Positions 61,908-64,000 of a DNA stretch of 64,000 bases are shown here, in pieces. Source of the stretch: Excoecaria cochinchinensis (lineage: Eukaryota; Streptophyta; Magnoliopsida; Malpighiales; Euphorbiaceae); contig CANTUQ010000296.1 in the NCBI GenBank assembly GCA_947683425.1, positions 310,001 to 374,000 on the forward strand. The letters run 5' to 3'. The notes below the pieces were generated by a model that saw nothing but the letters and a program-made list of their open reading frames with translations, was not told where the DNA came from and made no database searches. The position numbers were made by a program, and so were the translations under genes. Numbering within the stretch: position 1 is the first letter of the stretch; the number at the start of each line of letters is the position of its first letter.

Positions 61908-64000
61908 TCACAACGCATCAGGAATTGGCCTCGTCGGGATTTTTACGGATTTCCCTAGGGGTACCCCTAGGGAAAATCGCCAGAATCGAAAAATCGTAAA
62001 AAGTGGTGAAATTTTTGATCCGAGTCCAATAATTCGGGAGAACTTGATCGGAATAGCTACTGGAAGCTTGCCGGTCACAACGCATCGGGAATTGGCCTCG
62101 TCGGGATCTGACGAATTTTTACAGATTTCCCTAGGGGTACCCCTAAGGAAAATCGCCAGAATCGAAAAATCGTAAAAAGTGGTGAAATTTTGGATCCGAG
62201 TCCAATAATTCGGGAGAACTTGATCGGAATAGCTACTGGAAGCTTGCCGGTCACAACGCATCGGGAATTGGCCTCGTCAGGATCTGACGAATTTTTACGG
62301 ATTTCCCTCGGGGTACCCCTAGGGAAAATCGCCAGAATCGAAAAATCGTAAAAAGTGGTGAAATTTTGGATCCGAGTCCAATAATTCGGGAGAACTTGAT
62401 CGGAATAGCTACTGGAAGCTTGCCGGTCACAACGCATCGGGAATTGGCCTCGTCGGGATCTGACGAATTTTTACGGATTTCCCTAGGGGTACCCCTAGGG
62501 AAAATCGCCAGAATCGAAAAATCGTAAAAAGTGGTGAAATTTTGGATCCGAGTCAATAATTCGGGAGAACTTGATCGGAATAGCTACTGGAAGCTTGCCG
62601 GTCACAACGCATCGGGAATTTGCCTCGTCGGGATCTGACGAATTTTTACGGATTTCCCTAGGGGTACCCCTAGGGAAAATCGCCAAAATCGAAAAATCGT
62701 AAAAAGTGGTGAAATTTTGGATCCGAGTCAATAATTCGGGAGAACTTGATCGGAATAGCTACTGGAAGCTTGCCGGTCACAACGCATCGGGAATTGGCCT
62801 CGTCGGGATCTGACGAATTTTTACGGATTTCCCTAGGGGTACCCCTAGGGAAAATCGCCAGAATCGAAAAATCGTAAAAAGTGGTGAAATTTTGGATCCG
62901 AGTCAATAATTCGGGAGAACTTGATCGGAATAGCTACTGGAAGCTTGCCGGTCACAACGCATCGGGAATTGGCCTCGTCGGGATCTGACGAATTTTTACG
63001 AATTTCCCTAGGGGTACCCCTAGGGAAAATCGCCAGAATCGAAAAATCGTAAAAAGTGGTGAAATTTTGGATCCGAGTCCAATAATTCGGGAGAACTTGA
63101 TCGGAATAGCTACTGGAAGCTTGCCGGTCACAACGCATCAGGAATTGGCCTCGTCGGGATTTTTACGGATTTCCCTAGGGGTACCCCTAGGGAAAATCGC
63201 CAGAATCGAAAAATCGTAAAAAGTGGTGAAATTTTTGATCCGAGTCCAATAATTCGGGAGAACTTGATCGGAATAGCTACTGGAAGCTTGCCGGTCACAA
63301 CGCATCGGGAATTGGCCTCGTCGGGATCTGACGAATTTTTACAGATTTCCCTAGGGGTACCCCTAAGGAAAATCGCCAGAATCGAAAAATCGTAAAAAGT
63401 GGTGAAATTTTGGATCCGAGTCCAATAATTCGGGAGAACTTGATCGGAATAGCTACTGGAAGCTTGCCGGTCACAACGCATCGGGAATTGGCCTCGTCAG
63501 GATCTGACGAATTTTTACGGATTTCCCTCGGGGTACCCCTAGGGAAAATCGCCAGAATCGAAAAATCGTAAAAAGTGGTGAAATTTTGGATCCGAGTCCA
63601 ATAATTCGGGAGAACTTGATCGGAATAGCTACTGGAAGCTTGCCGGTCACAACGCATCGGGAATTGGCCTCGTCGGGATCTGACGAATTTTTACGGATTT
63701 CCCTAGGGGTACCCCTAGGGAAAATCGCCAGAATCGAAAAATCGTAAAAAGTGGTGAAATTTTGGATCCGAGTCAATAATTCGGGAGAACTTGATCGGAA
63801 TAGCTACTGGAAGCTTGCCGGTCACAACGCATCGGGAATTTGCCTCGTCGGGATCTGACGAATTTTTACGGATTTCCCTAGGGGTACCCCTAGGGAAAAT
63901 CGCCAAAATCGAAAAATCGTAAAAAGTGGTGAAATTTTGGATCCGAGTCAATAATTCGGGAGAACTTGATCGGAATAGCTACTGGAAGCTTGCCGGTCAC
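61908..64000. repeat. Higher-order repeat, 1220-bp unit (7 monomers), second copy cut by window end
   Basis: The block from 61908 recurs from 63128 at an offset of 1220 bp. Shared variants are 'gcatcaggaatt', 'tttttacagattt', 'cccctaaggaaa', 'cctcgtcagg', 'ttccctcgggg' and the one-base-shorter 'gagtcaataatt', which makes 175-bp monomers. The second copy is still matching when the window ends. Confidence 0.82.

Larger units (their letters stand above)
28539..64000. repeat. Satellite DNA array, right part (167/176-bp monomers)
   Basis: About 205 further monomers of the same satellite, in the same orientation as the left part. The array resumes inside the very monomer interrupted by the retrotransposon: the left flank ends ...ggggtacc and the right flank begins gtacccctagg. 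From 28.5 to about 34 kb the monomers resemble the left array (many tactcc palindrome centres). From about 35 to 60 kb they are more uniform, with tacccc centres, and fall into repeated multi-monomer blocks. Near the right end (62.5-64 kb) 175-bp monomers appear, made by loss of one c in 'gagtccaataatt'. One monomer (51062-51204) has lost the palindrome, and one (near 34686) has a 3-bp insertion at it. The array runs off the window, so its true size is unknown. Confidence 0.97.

Noticed and set aside
1..64000. CRISPR array or bacterial repeat locus
   Set aside because: The units are near-identical through their whole length with no unique spacers, and the embedded element is a plant LTR retrotransposon.

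Overview
The window is plant nuclear heterochromatin, most likely from a eudicot; the species cannot be named from sequence alone. It contains no ordinary host gene. It consists of one tandem satellite array, open at both window ends, split by a single young LTR retrotransposon of the Ty3/gypsy TAT (Ogre-like) type. The plant assignment rests on the dual-RNase H polyprotein, the primer-binding site and the long LTRs, all typical of plant TAT elements.

Layout: 1-14487 is satellite; 14488-28538 is the retrotransposon (14,051 bp, coding on the minus strand); 28539-64000 is satellite again. About 290 monomers are present. They come in two lengths, 167 and 176 bp, differing by one 9-bp indel and often alternating as a 343-bp dimer. 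Nearly every monomer carries a palindrome based on CCCTAGGGGTACCCCTAGGG. Monomers are grouped into several unrelated higher-order repeats (510, 844, 862, 871, 1029, 1196, 1220 and 1372 bp) and into longer-range duplicated blocks. The many 60-120 codon open frames in the array are by-products of the repeat, not genes.

The element, read on the minus strand, runs: 5' LTR (28538-26178), primer-binding site, leader, gag-protease, a short link between two in-frame UAG codons, reverse transcriptase - degenerate RNase H - second RNase H - integrase, a long 3' noncoding region with an array of 12 hairpins, polypurine tract, 3' LTR (16901-14488). The LTRs differ by only four substitutions plus length changes, and a 5-bp target duplication (GTACC) flanks the element, so insertion was recent. 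It landed at the centre of the satellite palindrome.

The most interesting signals are the 12-hairpin array at 17042-17612, whose inner and outer stems both show compensatory changes; the palindrome/dyad in the satellite and the insertion at its centre; the two UAG codons inside one otherwise continuous gag-pro-pol frame; and a patch at 53.3-56.5 kb dense in one-base homopolymer losses that looks like poor consensus rather than biology.
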